Source: Aurantimonas coralicida (GTDB lineage Bacteria > Pseudomonadota > Alphaproteobacteria > Rhizobiales > Rhizobiaceae). From it: 56,730 nt of DNA. Below the pieces are notes generated by a model, which made no database searches, was not told where the DNA came from, and saw only the letters and a list, made by a program, of their open reading frames with translations. The stretch is from the NCBI GenBank assembly GCA_011050685.1, contig DRFF01000104.1, positions 1 through 56,730 of the forward strand, written 5' to 3'. Below are positions 19,880 through 28,567 of the stretch, one piece after another. Position 1 is the stretch's first letter. Each line of letters starts with the position of its first letter. Both the position numbers and the translations under genes were made by a program.

Positions 19880-19948
19880 GCACGCTTCTCCGCGATATGT
19901 CATGAGGCCGAAAGGTTGAATCGGCGCATGGCGCCATTGGGGGATCTC

Positions 19949-20695
19949 ATGAACCGCATCGATCTTCAGGGACGCACGGCGATCATCACCGGCGGCGCGC
20001 GAGGCATCGGCCTGGCCACCGCCGAGCGAATTCTCGCCAGCGGCGGTTCCGCGGTACTGTGGGATGTCGATGGCGCGGCGATCGAGGAAGCGGTGACTCA
20101 GCTCGGTGCGAAGGCCAGCGGCCAGACGGTCGAACTGACCGACGCCGACGCGGTGGCAGCGGCCGCGAAGGACGCCTTCGCCAAGGCCGGAGCGATCGAC
20201 ATCCTCGTCAACAATGCCGGCATTACCGGCGGCAACGGCAAGACCTGGGAGTTGGAGCCGGACGTCTGGCGCAGGACCATCGAAGTCAATCTCGTCGCGC
20301 CATTCCTGACCAGCCGTGCGGTCGTGCCGCTGATGCTGGAAAAGGGCTATGGCCGGATCGTCAACATCGCCTCGATCGCCGGCAAGGAAGGCAATCCCAA
20401 TGCCTCGCATTATTCGGCCTCGAAGGCCGGCCTCATCGGCCTGACCAAATCGCTCGGCAAGGAGCTTGCCGACACCGGCATCCTGGTCAATTGCATCACC
20501 CCGGCCGCCGCGCGCACTGCGATCTTCGACCAGATGAGCCAGGAGCACATCGACTACATGCTGTCGAAAATCCCGCTCAATCGCTTTGTCGAGCCCGCCG
20601 AGGTCGCCGCGATGATCGCCTGGCTCGCCTCCGAGGACTGCTCGTTCTCGACCGGCGCGGTGTTCGACATTTCCGGCGGCCGCGCCGTCTACTGA
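19949..20695 (+). CDS. Short-chain dehydrogenase/reductase, probably sugar-acid pathway
   Basis: 248-aa classical SDR. The NAD(P)-binding motif is GGARGIG, followed by NNAG; the catalytic set is Ser in NIASIAG with YSASK (Tyr and Lys). A GGGGGA stretch lies five bases before the ATG, which fixes the start. It is followed after 50 bases by a fumarylacetoacetase-fold hydrolase. That pairing occurs in the non-phosphorylated L-fucose/L-rhamnose routes, where an SDR oxidises a 2-keto-3-deoxy acid and the hydrolase splits the diketo product. This substrate is inference; an acyl reductase role is possible but less likely. Confidence 0.8.
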   Translation: MNRIDLQGRTAIITGGARGIGLATAERILASGGSAVLWDVDGAAIEEAVTQLGAKASGQTVELTDADAVAAAAKDAFAKAGAIDILVNNAGITGGNGKTWELEPDVWRRTIEVNLVAPFLTSRAVVPLMLEKGYGRIVNIASIAGKEGNPNASHYSASKAGLIGLTKSLGKELADTGILVNCITPAAARTAIFDQMSQEHIDYMLSKIPLNRFVEPAEVAAMIAWLASEDCSFSTGAVFDISGGRAVY

Positions 20696-20745
20696 GGCGC
20701 CGACGCCTTTCCTGCCCATCACGTTAGAAGGACGGACAACGCACC

Positions 20746-21588
20746 ATGAAACTCGTTCGCTATGGCCCCTCGGGCAAAGAAAAGCCGGGACTTATCGACG
20801 CCAACGGCACCCTGCGCGATTTTGGCGCCCATGTCGGCGACATCGCCGGGGAGGTTCTCTCCGACGCCGGGCTTGCCAAGCTGAAGGCTCTCGATCCTTC
20901 CAGTCTCCCCGCGGTCGACGGCACGCCGCGCATGGGCCCCTGCGTCGGGCAGATCCAGAAGATCCTGTGCATTGGCCTGAACTATTCTGACCACGCCGCC
21001 GAGACCGGCGCCGAGCCGCCGAGCGAACCGATCCTCTTCGCCAAGGCGCTGTCCGCGCTGTGCGGTCCCAACGACGACGTCGAAATGCCGCGCGGCTCCA
21101 AGGCACTCGACTGGGAGGTCGAACTCGCCATCATCATCGGAGCCAAGGCGAAATACGTGTCCGAAGCCGACGCGATGGACCACGTCGCCGGCTTCGCGAT
21201 CATGAACGACGTGTCCGAGCGCGATTTCCAGACCAAGCGCATGGGCCAGTGGACCAAGGGCAAGAGCCACGACACCTTCGGTCCACTCGGTCCCTGGCTG
21301 GTGACCCGCGACGAAGTCGGCGACGTTCACAATCTCGCCATGTGGCTCGACGTCAACGGCGAACGCCGCCAGACCGGCAACACCAATACGCTGATCTTCA
21401 ACGTGCCGCACATGGTGTCTTACCTGTCGCAGTTTCTCACGTTGATGCCTGGTGACGTGATCTCGACCGGCACGCCGCCGGGAGTCGGGATGGGTATGAA
21501 GCCGCCGAAGTATCTCAAGGTGGGCGACGTCATGACGCTCGGAATCGAAGGCCTCGGCGAGCAGAGGCAGACGGTCGTTTCGGCCTGA
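20746..21588 (+). CDS. Fumarylacetoacetate hydrolase family, probable 2,4-diketo-3-deoxy-sugar-acid hydrolase
   Basis: 280-aa cytosolic metal-dependent hydrolase of the FAH family. Hallmarks are CIGLNYSDHAAETGAEPP, the substrate/metal region SKALDWEVELAIIIG (Glu and Asp ligands), GFAIMNDVSERDFQ, and GDVISTGTPPGVGMG. The length and sequence style match the 2,4-diketo-3-deoxy-fuconate/rhamnonate hydrolases often mislabelled ureidoglycolate lyase. It pairs with the preceding SDR. Together they suggest the last steps of a deoxy-sugar-acid pathway giving pyruvate and lactate, but no dehydratase or other pathway enzyme is visible in the window. Confidence 0.8.
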   Translation: MKLVRYGPSGKEKPGLIDANGTLRDFGAHVGDIAGEVLSDAGLAKLKALDPSSLPAVDGTPRMGPCVGQIQKILCIGLNYSDHAAETGAEPPSEPILFAKALSALCGPNDDVEMPRGSKALDWEVELAIIIGAKAKYVSEADAMDHVAGFAIMNDVSERDFQTKRMGQWTKGKSHDTFGPLGPWLVTRDEVGDVHNLAMWLDVNGERRQTGNTNTLIFNVPHMVSYLSQFLTLMPGDVISTGTPPGVGMGMKPPKYLKVGDVMTLGIEGLGEQRQTVVSA

Positions 21589-21599
21589 CTTGGCGATCA

Positions 21600-21642
21600 G
21601 CGGCGGGGATGGCCGGCAAGGCTCGTGAAGCGCCCCCGCCGC
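21600..21642. terminator. Inverted repeat between convergent genes, candidate terminator
   Basis: GCGGCGGGG (21600-21608) and CCCCGCCGC (21634-21642) are perfect 9-bp arms around a 25-base loop, between two convergent genes. There is no strong T-run on either side, only TTATAAAT, so termination is likely but not certain. Confidence 0.4.
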
Positions 21643-21670
21643 CGCCTTATAAATCTGAGGCAGTGTCGGC

Positions 21671-22492
21671 TCAGCAGTCCCGACGCCGCGCCAGCACCAG
21701 ATGGCCTGGGGCCGGCTGCCCCTCCTGGAGACGGACGACGATCGGTCCGCATTCCAGGCAATCGAAACCATGCGAGGCGAGCCGGTCCAGCAGATACGTC
21801 TCGCGGTGATGGAAGCGCTGGTGCGGGCCGACCATGAAGTCGCGTCCGGCAAATGTCGCCTCGGACAGCGTCTCGGTTGAAAATCCGAAAATTCCGCCGG
21901 GCGCCAACCGTGCGGCGACTCCGGAAAACAGCGCGTTGAGGCCGCCGAGATAAGGCAGCACGTCGGCGGCAACGATCAGGTCGAACGGTTCTTCTTCGTC
22001 GAAGTCTCCGAGGAAGCCGACCGCCTCTCCGATATAGAGATCGTCGTAGATGCCCTTGTCGAAACACGTCTCGATCATGCCTTCCGACAGATCGACGCCG
22101 ATCAGTGTCGTCGCCCGGTCACGCAGCGCCTCGCCGGCAAGCCCTGTGCCGCAACCGAGATCGAGCACACGCTGGTAGGGACTAGGGGCGATCTCCGCGA
22201 GCCGAGCAGCCATCAGCGCTGGAACGCCGTAGCCGAGCTGGCGCACCAGAATGTCATCGAACGCTTCGGCATGCTGGTCGAACAGCGTCGCCACATAGGC
22301 TTCGCCGGCCGATTCCGGGGCTTCGCCAAGACCCATCGCCGCGATGCGGACTGCCGCGCCGCCATGGTCCTCGGGATCGATCGCCAGACACTCGCGATAG
22401 GCTTCGGCTGCGGCTGCGTGCGCGCCAGCCTTTTCCAGCGAAAGCGCCCTTTCATAGGCGTCCGTCAACGCCGCTTCGTCGAACCCGCTCAT
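21671..22492 (-). CDS. TPR-containing class I SAM methyltransferase
   Basis: 273-aa protein. The first 60 residues look like a TPR-type helical pair (YERALSLEKAGAHAAAAEAYRECLAIDP). The rest is a Rossmann-fold methyltransferase: VLDLGCGTGLAGEAL (SAM loop), IGVDLSEGMI, and FDLIVAADVLPYLG. This domain order is common in uncharacterised proteobacterial methyltransferases; the substrate is unknown. Its start overlaps the stop of the upstream pyroglutamyl peptidase gene by four bases (22489-22492), so the two are co-translated. Confidence 0.82.
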   Translation of the reverse strand: MSGFDEAALTDAYERALSLEKAGAHAAAAEAYRECLAIDPEDHGGAAVRIAAMGLGEAPESAGEAYVATLFDQHAEAFDDILVRQLGYGVPALMAARLAEIAPSPYQRVLDLGCGTGLAGEALRDRATTLIGVDLSEGMIETCFDKGIYDDLYIGEAVGFLGDFDEEEPFDLIVAADVLPYLGGLNALFSGVAARLAPGGIFGFSTETLSEATFAGRDFMVGPHQRFHHRETYLLDRLASHGFDCLECGPIVVRLQEGQPAPGHLVLARRRDC

Positions 22493-23148
22493 AAATACGC
22501 TTCCTGGCTCGCGTCCGCGCCGGCATTGAGCGCCGCCGCCAGCGCCCGTGCCGCCCGTTCGATGGTTGCCGCCGGAACGCTGCAGAACACGTCCGGCACC
22601 GCTTCGCTCGCGACGGTGTCAGCCACCGCCTCGTCGCTCAGCGGAACATGGATGAAACCATAACGCCGCACGCCGAGCGCGGTGGCATGATGGGCTAGGC
22701 GGTAGAACGTATCGTTGCAGAGATAGCCGCCGGCATTGGTCGACCACTCGAAGGAGGCGCCGGCACTGCGCAAGGCGGCAGCGACGTCGTTCCACGGCAG
22801 ATTTGCGGGCAGCGACTGCGGACCGTCCAGCACCGCCGGTCCAGACGGGAAGCCGCCGACCGCGTCGGCATGGCCGAGCTCGCGACGATTTCGCGCGACC
22901 AGTTCGATGCGAAGGCGTTCGGCGCGCTGGTGGAGGCCGAACAACACGACGGTCGTCGGGTGCACGGCTTCGATTGCCGCCTTGAGCCGCGACCAGCTCC
23001 CCTCCCACTCGACCGGCAGAATCTCAGCGTGGAGACCATCGGAGCGGACTCGCTCGCACTGCAACGCACGCGCCAGATCCTCGGTCGGATTGCGCGGCGC
23101 GCTTGGAAAGGAAGAAAAGCCGGCGAAGAGTAACGACATGGAACGCAT
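22489..23148 (-). CDS. pcp: Pyrrolidone-carboxylate peptidase (pyroglutamyl peptidase I)
   Basis: Cysteine peptidase of family C15 that removes N-terminal pyroglutamate from peptides in the cytosol. With the start at 23148 (MRSMSLLFAGFSSFP; an ATG three codons later is also possible) the 219-aa product places the catalytic triad at E82 (RLRIELVARN), C144 (NAGGYLCNDTFY) and H167 (GFIHVPL), matching the canonical positions 81, 144 and 168. This agreement supports the chosen start. The downstream neighbour is the coupled methyltransferase. Confidence 0.82.
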   Translation of the reverse strand: MRSMSLLFAGFSSFPSAPRNPTEDLARALQCERVRSDGLHAEILPVEWEGSWSRLKAAIEAVHPTTVVLFGLHQRAERLRIELVARNRRELGHADAVGGFPSGPAVLDGPQSLPANLPWNDVAAALRSAGASFEWSTNAGGYLCNDTFYRLAHHATALGVRRYGFIHVPLSDEAVADTVASEAVPDVFCSVPAATIERAARALAAALNAGADASQEAYL

Positions 23149-23436
23149 GAGCCTGAACAGTGGACGGTGCGGGAGGCAGGGTGAGACCGCCTGTCCCGAA
23201 ATGAAACGTGAAGCTTGCCAAGAAACTTTTACTTGCAACGCCCGGCGCGGGATAGCATTCAAGGGATGTTTGGGCAATTTCGCGAACAAAGGTAATGGAC
23301 GAACTGCGTATCGGGGGCGCCTCCTCCGGGTGGTATACCGAAACCGGATACCACGATGTATCGGTTCCCTTCCTCGTCAAGACTTGCCTGCCACCGCCAC
23401 ACGGCGACACGTAATGCCAGGATAAGGACTCCGATA

Positions 23437-23652
23437 ATGGCACAAACCGGGACGGTCAAATTCTTCAATACCGAGAAGGGCTTCGGCTTCATCAAGCCGG
23501 ACGACGGCGGCGTGGACATCTTCGTTCATATCTCGGCAGTGCAGGCATCCGGCCTGCCTGGCCTGGAGGAGAACCAGAAGGTCTCGTACGAAACCGAACC
23601 CGACAAGCGCGGCAAGGGCCCCAAGGCGGTCAACCTCGAAGCGGCCGACTGA
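23437..23652 (+). CDS. CspA-family cold-shock protein
   Basis: 71-aa single-stranded nucleic acid chaperone. RNA-binding motifs RNP1 (KGFGFIKP) and RNP2 (VDIFVHISAV) are intact. The start MAQTGTVKFFN has AAGGA upstream. The 288 bases before it hold no other gene and could provide the long 5' leader typical of cold-shock transcripts. A strong rho-independent terminator follows at 23719-23750, so it is transcribed alone. Confidence 0.93.
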   Translation: MAQTGTVKFFNTEKGFGFIKPDDGGVDIFVHISAVQASGLPGLEENQKVSYETEPDKRGKGPKAVNLEAAD

Positions 23653-23718
23653 CGGCGGACGGAAGCGCCGATGAAACCGGCGCGAAAGTGCCGTAACGGC
23701 ACAAAAATAGCTTGGGAT

Positions 23719-23750
23719 AGCCCGCCGCGCATCGCACGGTGGGCTTTTTT
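23719..23750 (+). terminator. Rho-independent terminator of the cold-shock gene
   Basis: AGCCCGCCG (23719-23727) pairs with CGGTGGGCT (23737-23745; eight Watson-Crick pairs plus one G-T) around a nine-base loop, followed by a run of Ts to 23750. It lies 66 bases after the csp stop. It is the best classical terminator in the window. Confidence 0.85.
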
Positions 23751-23857
23751 GTCTCACACCTCCGTGGTGGAGTGCCGGAATGGAACAGAATCGTCTGGCA
23801 CGCCACGTGCAAGGGCTCTGCCGAACGCCTCGCAAGGGGCCTAAACGGGAGATCGTC

Positions 23858-24661
23858 ATGCAAACCCGAAATCGCTCGGCAATTCGCACGACCGCAGCCG
23901 CGCTGTCCTTTCTGATGCTGGCCTCGGGGCCCGCTTCGAGCGAAACGTCCCACAACAGTAATCGCGACGTCAGAACCGCCCAGATCATCGACTTTTCCGC
24001 TCAGGGCGAGGAGTTTCTCGAGGATGGCGGTGGCATCCGGACTGCGCCCGATATCTACGTCACGGACGAGCGGGAAGAGTTGATCGAGGATGGGGGCGGC
24101 ATCCGAACCGCTCCCGATATCTATTCCACCAATGAACGGGAGGAGTTTCTGGAGGACGGTGGGTCGATCAAACGCAAGCCGAATTTCGACGTGCTCACCG
24201 TGCGTGGGCGAAATCGTGCCTGGCGCGCAGTGGAGAAACAGGGGGCCTCGGCACGCTCGCAGGGTTCCTTCACGATGATATCCACCGGATCCTCCGATCG
24301 CCGCGCCCTGCCCTCCCGCGCCTCGGCATGGAAGCGTCACGACGGCCTCGGCGCCATGCCGAACGGACCGCGAGTCATCGACGTGGCGCGCGAACGGCTG
24401 GATCGCCGTCCCATGCCGGCTTCCGGCATCGACATCATCGAGACCGGCGGCGCGAAGATCATCCGCATCGCTCCAAACTATGACCGACATGCCGCCGCAA
24501 AGTTGGATCGAAGCGCGCGCCCTGTGCGCAAGGCACGCTCTGGCGAGCCGTGGACGCGGGAATGGCTGAGCGCTTGCACCCGCGCGTATCCCAGCTTCGA
24601 TCCGAATTTCGGCACCTATATGGACGCGGCGGGCAATTCGCTATTCTGCACCGGCGGCTGA
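23858..24661 (+). CDS. Exported protein with three tandem 22-residue repeats and BA14K-like C-terminus
   Basis: 267-aa protein; GGGAG lies six bases before the ATG. A signal peptide (basic start, ALSFLMLASGPASS) ends near residue 33. Residues 51-116 are three tandem 22-residue repeats of the form EEFLEDGGGIRTAPDIY...ER; copies 1 and 2 are nearly identical and copy 3 is diverged. A basic middle region follows. The last 35 residues (WTREWLSACTRAYPSFDPNF, then FC near the end) match the spacing of the BA14K module in the protein at 36031-36510. BA14K proteins are small exported proteins of Rhizobiales. Function unknown; cell-envelope or ligand binding is plausible. Confidence 0.75.
   Translation: MQTRNRSAIRTTAAALSFLMLASGPASSETSHNSNRDVRTAQIIDFSAQGEEFLEDGGGIRTAPDIYVTDEREELIEDGGGIRTAPDIYSTNEREEFLEDGGSIKRKPNFDVLTVRGRNRAWRAVEKQGASARSQGSFTMISTGSSDRRALPSRASAWKRHDGLGAMPNGPRVIDVARERLDRRPMPASGIDIIETGGAKIIRIAPNYDRHAAAKLDRSARPVRKARSGEPWTREWLSACTRAYPSFDPNFGTYMDAAGNSLFCTGG
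24008..24205 (+). repeat. Three in-frame 66-bp tandem repeats
   Basis: Three direct copies at 24008-24073, 24074-24139 and 24140-24205, each 22 codons. Copies 1 and 2 share 18 of 22 residues but use different synonymous codons, so they are not a fresh duplication and the protein sequence appears to be under selection. Confidence 0.85.
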
Positions 24662-24687
24662 CCGCCGGTCCCGGCGGGGCGCGGCTA

Positions 24688-25329
24688 TCAGGTCAGAAAC
24701 GGGTTAGTGCGCCGCTCGTCGCCGAGGCGTCCGCCCGGCCCGTGACCGCAGATGAAGCCGACATCGTCACCGAGCGGCAGGACCTTCTGCTTGATCGAGC
24801 GGATCAGGGCAGCGTGGTCGCCGCCGGGAAGGTCGGTGCGTCCGATCGAGCCGGCAAACAACACGTCACCGGCATGCAGGAACTTCGCCTGGCGATGGAA
24901 GAACACGACATGGCCGGGCGCGTGGCCCGGCGTGTGCAGCACCTCGAAGACATGCCCGGCGAAGCCGACGGTCTCGCCCTCCTCCAGCCAGCGGTCCGGC
25001 GTGCAATTGCGCACCGCTCCGCCGACGCCGAACATCAGCGCCTGATCCTCCAGGGCTGACAGCAGAAACGCGTCGTCCCGATGGGGTCCGACGATGTCGC
25101 CGCCGAGCCGTTCCTTCAACTCCATGGCACCGCCCGCGTGGTCGATATGGCCGTGGGTCAGCCAGATCGCCTCGATGGCAATGCCGGCGGCCTCGATCGC
25201 CGCGACGATCCGCTCGACATCGCCGCCGGGGTCGACCACGACGCCGGTCTTGGCCTCGGTGTCATAGAGGATGCAGCAGTTCTGCTGAAACGGCGTGACG
25301 GGCACGATCTCGGCGCTGAGTTGTGTCAA
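24688..25329 (-). CDS. MBL-fold hydrolase, glyoxalase II-like
   Basis: Metallo-beta-lactamase-fold hydrolase of the YcbL/glyoxalase II-like group, probably acting on thioesters. Metal ligands are seen in TLTHGHIDHAGG-type motif (WLTHGHIDHAGG), HTPGHAPGH, the Asp in HAGDVLFAGS, and the final His in FICGHGPGG. I prefer the TTG at 25329, eight bases after GAGGAG, because it gives 213 aa, the usual family length, and starts at LTQLSAEIVPVTPFQQNC. An ATG at 25410 would add 27 residues with no family similarity. Substrate unknown. Confidence 0.82.
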   Translation of the reverse strand: MTQLSAEIVPVTPFQQNCCILYDTEAKTGVVVDPGGDVERIVAAIEAAGIAIEAIWLTHGHIDHAGGAMELKERLGGDIVGPHRDDAFLLSALEDQALMFGVGGAVRNCTPDRWLEEGETVGFAGHVFEVLHTPGHAPGHVVFFHRQAKFLHAGDVLFAGSIGRTDLPGGDHAALIRSIKQKVLPLGDDVGFICGHGPGGRLGDERRTNPFLT

Positions 25330-25502
25330 AACGGGAGTCTCCTCAACCAGTTGGGCGTCGGCGTTGATGTCCCGCCTTAGCCAGGATTGCGCGGCCGCCA
25401 TGTTGAGCACGGGATAACCGCCGCTGCCCCTTGGCGCAAATGCTGCTTGGCTCTGGGAAAGCTTTCGCGAAACGTTTGGACGTGGCCTCCGCGAGCGCGG
25501 AC

Positions 25503-26174
25503 CTATGCAGCCGCGATCCAGATGACGTGCCGAGCGCCTCGCCCCTTGCGGCTGGCGCGCACCCGCTGCTCGTCGACCCTGAAGCCGGCCCGGCGAAGCC
25601 GTCCGGTAAAGCCGCTGTCGGGTCCCTGCGACCAGACAGCCAGCACCCCGCCGGGACGCAGCGCGTGTCGCGCCGCTTCCAATCCCCCAAGATCGTAGAG
25701 GCCGTCATTGGCGCGGCTCGACAGGCCCTCGGGGCCGTTGTCGACATCCAGGAGGATCGCGTCATAGGCTGCCTTGCCGCCGCGAATGAGCTCGGCGACG
25801 TCCGTTACCGCAATGCTGACGCGTGGGTCATCGAGGCTCCCGTCGACGAGATGCGCCATCGGGCCTTTCGCCCAGGCGACCACCGCCGGCACAAGCTCGG
25901 CGACGATCACGCTGGCGTCGCCGCCGAGATGGGACAGGACGGCGCGGAGCGTAAACCCCATGCCGAGCCCGCCGACGAGGACGTTGGGCTTCGCCCGGTC
26001 GGCGATCCTCTCGCAGGACAGGCGCGCGAGCGCTTCTTCCGAGCCTGAGAGGCGGCTGTTCATCAGCTCGTTGTCGCCGAGCATGATCGAGAACTCGGTG
26101 CCGCGCCGCATCAGCCGGAGCTCACCGGTCGTTCCGGGAATCGTCGCGCTGTCGAGCTTTTGCCAGGGGATCAT
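25503..26174 (-). CDS. Spermidine-synthase-like methyltransferase-fold protein
   Basis: 223-aa protein of the spermine/spermidine synthase fold. It has VLVGGLGMGFTLRAVL in place of the GGGDG nucleotide loop and AYDAILLDVDNGPEGL at the catalytic strand. Proteins of this short type, without the N-terminal beta domain of true polyamine synthases, are common in alphaproteobacteria and mostly uncharacterised. The ATG at 26174 (MIPWQKLDSATIPG) was chosen because residues upstream fall inside ilvE in another frame. It starts 35 bases after the ilvE stop on the same strand and may be co-transcribed with it. Confidence 0.8.
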   Translation of the reverse strand: MIPWQKLDSATIPGTTGELRLMRRGTEFSIMLGDNELMNSRLSGSEEALARLSCERIADRAKPNVLVGGLGMGFTLRAVLSHLGGDASVIVAELVPAVVAWAKGPMAHLVDGSLDDPRVSIAVTDVAELIRGGKAAYDAILLDVDNGPEGLSSRANDGLYDLGGLEAARHALRPGGVLAVWSQGPDSGFTGRLRRAGFRVDEQRVRASRKGRGARHVIWIAAA

Positions 26175-26209
26175 TGCCGCATCGCCGTCCGGCCGGCCCG
26201 CCGGGCGCC

Positions 26210-27100
26210 CTACTCCGCCGCCGCGCGCTTCAGTTGTACGGCGTCGGTGTAATCGTCGACCAGCCGCCGGGTCGTCTCGCCGGGGGTGAACCGCCAGTCG
26301 GCGATCTCGGAGACCGGCGTCACCTCGGCCGCCGTGCCACAAAGGAAGCATTCCTCGAAGCTCGCCAGTTCCTCCGGCATGATCACCCGCTCCCTGACCT
26401 CGATGCCGCGGCGGCGCGCGAGATCGATCACGGTGCGGCGAGTGATGCCGTCGAGGAAGCAATCCGGCGTCGGCGTGTGCAGAACGCCGTCCTTGACGAA
26501 GAAGACGTTGGCGCCGGTCGCCTCGGCCACCTGGCCGCGCCAGTCGAGCATCATGGCGTCGGCATAGCCCTTGGCCTCGGCCGCGTGCTTGGAGATCGTG
26601 CAAATCATGTAAAGGCCCGTGGCTTTGGCCTTGGAGGGCGCGGTGCGCGGGTCCGGCCGGCGATACTCAGCCAGATCCAGCCGGATGCCCTTCATGCGCT
26701 GCTCGGGATCGAAATAGCTCGGCCACTGCCAGATGGCGATGGCCACGTTGATGCGGTTCTTCTGGGCCGAGACGCCCATCATCTCCGAGCCACGGAAGGC
26801 GATCGGCCGGACATAGGCGTCGGCGAAACCCTGCCGCTCGAGCAGTTCATTCGTCGCCGCGTCGATCTCGTCGGCGCTGTAGGGCAGCGCGAAGCCGAGC
26901 ATGCGCCCCGACGCGATCAAGCGCTCGGTGTGCTCGCGCAGCTTGAAAACCGTGCCGCCGTAGGCCCGCTCGCCCTCGAAGACGGCGCTGGCATAATGCA
27001 GCCCGTGCGTCAGCACATGGATCTTGGCGTCCTTCCAGGGCACGAACTGGCCGTTGAACCAGATTTCGCCCTCAAGCTGGTCGAATGGAACATTGCTCAT
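26210..27100 (-). CDS. ilvE: Branched-chain amino-acid aminotransferase
   Basis: 296-aa PLP enzyme of fold class IV, interconverting leucine, isoleucine and valine with their keto acids. It begins MSNVPFDQLEGEIWFNGQFV and has the typical THGLHYASAVFEGERAY, PSKAKATGLYM (catalytic lysine region), QVAEATGANVFFV and GITRRTVIDLA, and FLCGTAAEVTPV. The longer in-frame extension upstream is low-complexity and not family-like. It belongs logically with leucine catabolism at the window start but lies 17 kb away with its own promoter region, so a biosynthetic role is equally likely. Confidence 0.92.
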   Translation of the reverse strand: MSNVPFDQLEGEIWFNGQFVPWKDAKIHVLTHGLHYASAVFEGERAYGGTVFKLREHTERLIASGRMLGFALPYSADEIDAATNELLERQGFADAYVRPIAFRGSEMMGVSAQKNRINVAIAIWQWPSYFDPEQRMKGIRLDLAEYRRPDPRTAPSKAKATGLYMICTISKHAAEAKGYADAMMLDWRGQVAEATGANVFFVKDGVLHTPTPDCFLDGITRRTVIDLARRRGIEVRERVIMPEELASFEECFLCGTAAEVTPVSEIADWRFTPGETTRRLVDDYTDAVQLKRAAAE

Positions 27101-27283
27101 GGTGCTCGCGACGCCGGTTCCGGCGTCCTCCCTATCATCGTCTGGCGGCGGTCGACTGTCGGCCGAGGGGTGGATCCGCGTCAATGTCCCTGGCCCATTC
27201 ATGGCGGACCAGCGACGGTTTCCACTCTTCGCCGTCCGGTGTAACAATGGTAGGAAATTACGTCAATAGTGCTGACCTAAATT

Positions 27284-27832
27284 ATGGATGCTGCTCTGAC
27301 CTCCGACGTGCGCACGGACAATGCCGCCGAAGCCATTGTGCGGGAGCCCCTGCCGACCTTCGGAAATCCGGACTTCCGGATGATCGAGTTGCTGTTCTTC
27401 GCCTATCGCGAATTCACCGCCGATGCCGATTCGATTCTGGCCCGCTACGGGTTCGGGCGCGCCCATCACCGAATCCTGCATTTCGTCAACCGCGCGCCCG
27501 GCATGACCATCACCGATCTCCTCGACCTCTTGCAGATCACCAAGCAATCGCTGTCGCGGGTGTTGCGCCAGCTCATCGACGATGGCTTCATCCGTCAGAT
27601 GCCGGGGGTGGAGGATCGCCGACAGCGCTGCCTCTATCCGACCGTGAAGGGGCGCGAGCTGACGCTGGAGCTCTCGCGGGAGCAGGCACGTCGCATCGAC
27701 GCGGCGTTGAGCGATGCCGCGCCCTCCGACGCGGCGCCGATCGGCGCCTTTCTCAGGCAGATGGCGGCGGACCGGCCGGCGACGCGCGAGTGGTTCAAGA
27801 AGCAAGGCATCAATTGGAAAGACCCGCTATGA
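27284..27832 (+). CDS. petP: MarR-family regulator, PetP-like
   Basis: 182-aa winged-helix regulator (MTITDLLDLLQITKQSLSRV recognition region; EDRRQRCLYPTVKG wing). It overlaps the following response-regulator gene by four bases (ATGA at 27829-27832). A MarR protein encoded directly before an OmpR-type regulator is the arrangement of petP-petR of Rhodobacter capsulatus, where both are needed for cytochrome bc1 production, and of the equivalent operon in rhizobia. The symbol rests on that arrangement and on general sequence style. Target genes here are unknown. Confidence 0.75.
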   Translation: MDAALTSDVRTDNAAEAIVREPLPTFGNPDFRMIELLFFAYREFTADADSILARYGFGRAHHRILHFVNRAPGMTITDLLDLLQITKQSLSRVLRQLIDDGFIRQMPGVEDRRQRCLYPTVKGRELTLELSREQARRIDAALSDAAPSDAAPIGAFLRQMAADRPATREWFKKQGINWKDPL

Positions 27833-28554
27833 ACGAGTTCGCCGGGGAGACCTCGGGCGAGATGACTTCGCTCGGAGACGATGCCCCCCACATTCTCGTC
27901 GTCGACGACGACCGCCGCATCCGCTCGCTGCTGTCGCGGTTCTTGTCGGAGCAGAATTTTCGCGTCTCGATGGCCGCTAATGCCAGGGAGGCCCGGCGAA
28001 TCCTGGAGGGGCTCGACTTCGATCTCCTGATCGTCGATGTGATGATGCCCGGGGAGAATGGCATCGAACTGGTGCGCTCGTTCCGCGCCGACCGACAATC
28101 GCCGGTGCTGATGCTGACGGCGCGTTCGGAGACCGAGCAGCGGATCGAAGGACTGGAAGCCGGCGCCGACGATTATCTGCCGAAGCCGTTCGATCCACGC
28201 GAACTGCTGCTGCGCATCAACAACATCCTGCGGCGCGGGAGCCAGGCCCCGATCCAAAAACTGGAACATGTGCGCTTCGGCCCGTTCACCTTCACGCTGT
28301 CGCGCCGCGAACTCAAACGCGGGCCGGAGATCATCCGCCTGACCGAACGCGAGCAAGAGATGATGTGCCAGTTCGCCGGCAATCCGGGCGAGACGATCCA
28401 GCGTCAGGATCTTCTTGCAGACGAGACGGAGGTTGGCGAGCGCACCGTCGACGTTCAGATCAACCGCCTGCGTCGGAAGATCGAAAGCGACCCGGCAAAT
28501 CCCCTGTGGCTTCAGACGGTGCGCGGCATCGGCTATCGCCTGAACACGGATTGA
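27829..28554 (+). CDS. petR: OmpR-family response regulator, PetR-like
   Basis: 241-aa DNA-binding response regulator. The receiver (about 20-135) has the acidic pocket VVDDD, phospho-acceptor D70 in LLIVDVMMPGENG, the switch threonine in MLTARSE and the conserved KPFDPRELLLR lysine. The C-terminal winged helix (about 150-240) includes LTEREQEMM and TVDVQINRLRRKIE, then LQTVRGIGYRL. The start overlaps the MarR stop, and a histidine kinase gene follows after 13 bases, so the three form one operon. Confidence 0.88.
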   Translation: MNEFAGETSGEMTSLGDDAPHILVVDDDRRIRSLLSRFLSEQNFRVSMAANAREARRILEGLDFDLLIVDVMMPGENGIELVRSFRADRQSPVLMLTARSETEQRIEGLEAGADDYLPKPFDPRELLLRINNILRRGSQAPIQKLEHVRFGPFTFTLSRRELKRGPEIIRLTEREQEMMCQFAGNPGETIQRQDLLADETEVGERTVDVQINRLRRKIESDPANPLWLQTVRGIGYRLNTD

Positions 28555-28567
28555 GGCCGGAGCGGTC

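Noticed and set aside
19835-19948. Upstream extension of the SDR gene to 19835
   Set aside because: The extra 38 residues precede a good ribosome site directly before MNRIDLQGRTA, and SDRs normally start there.
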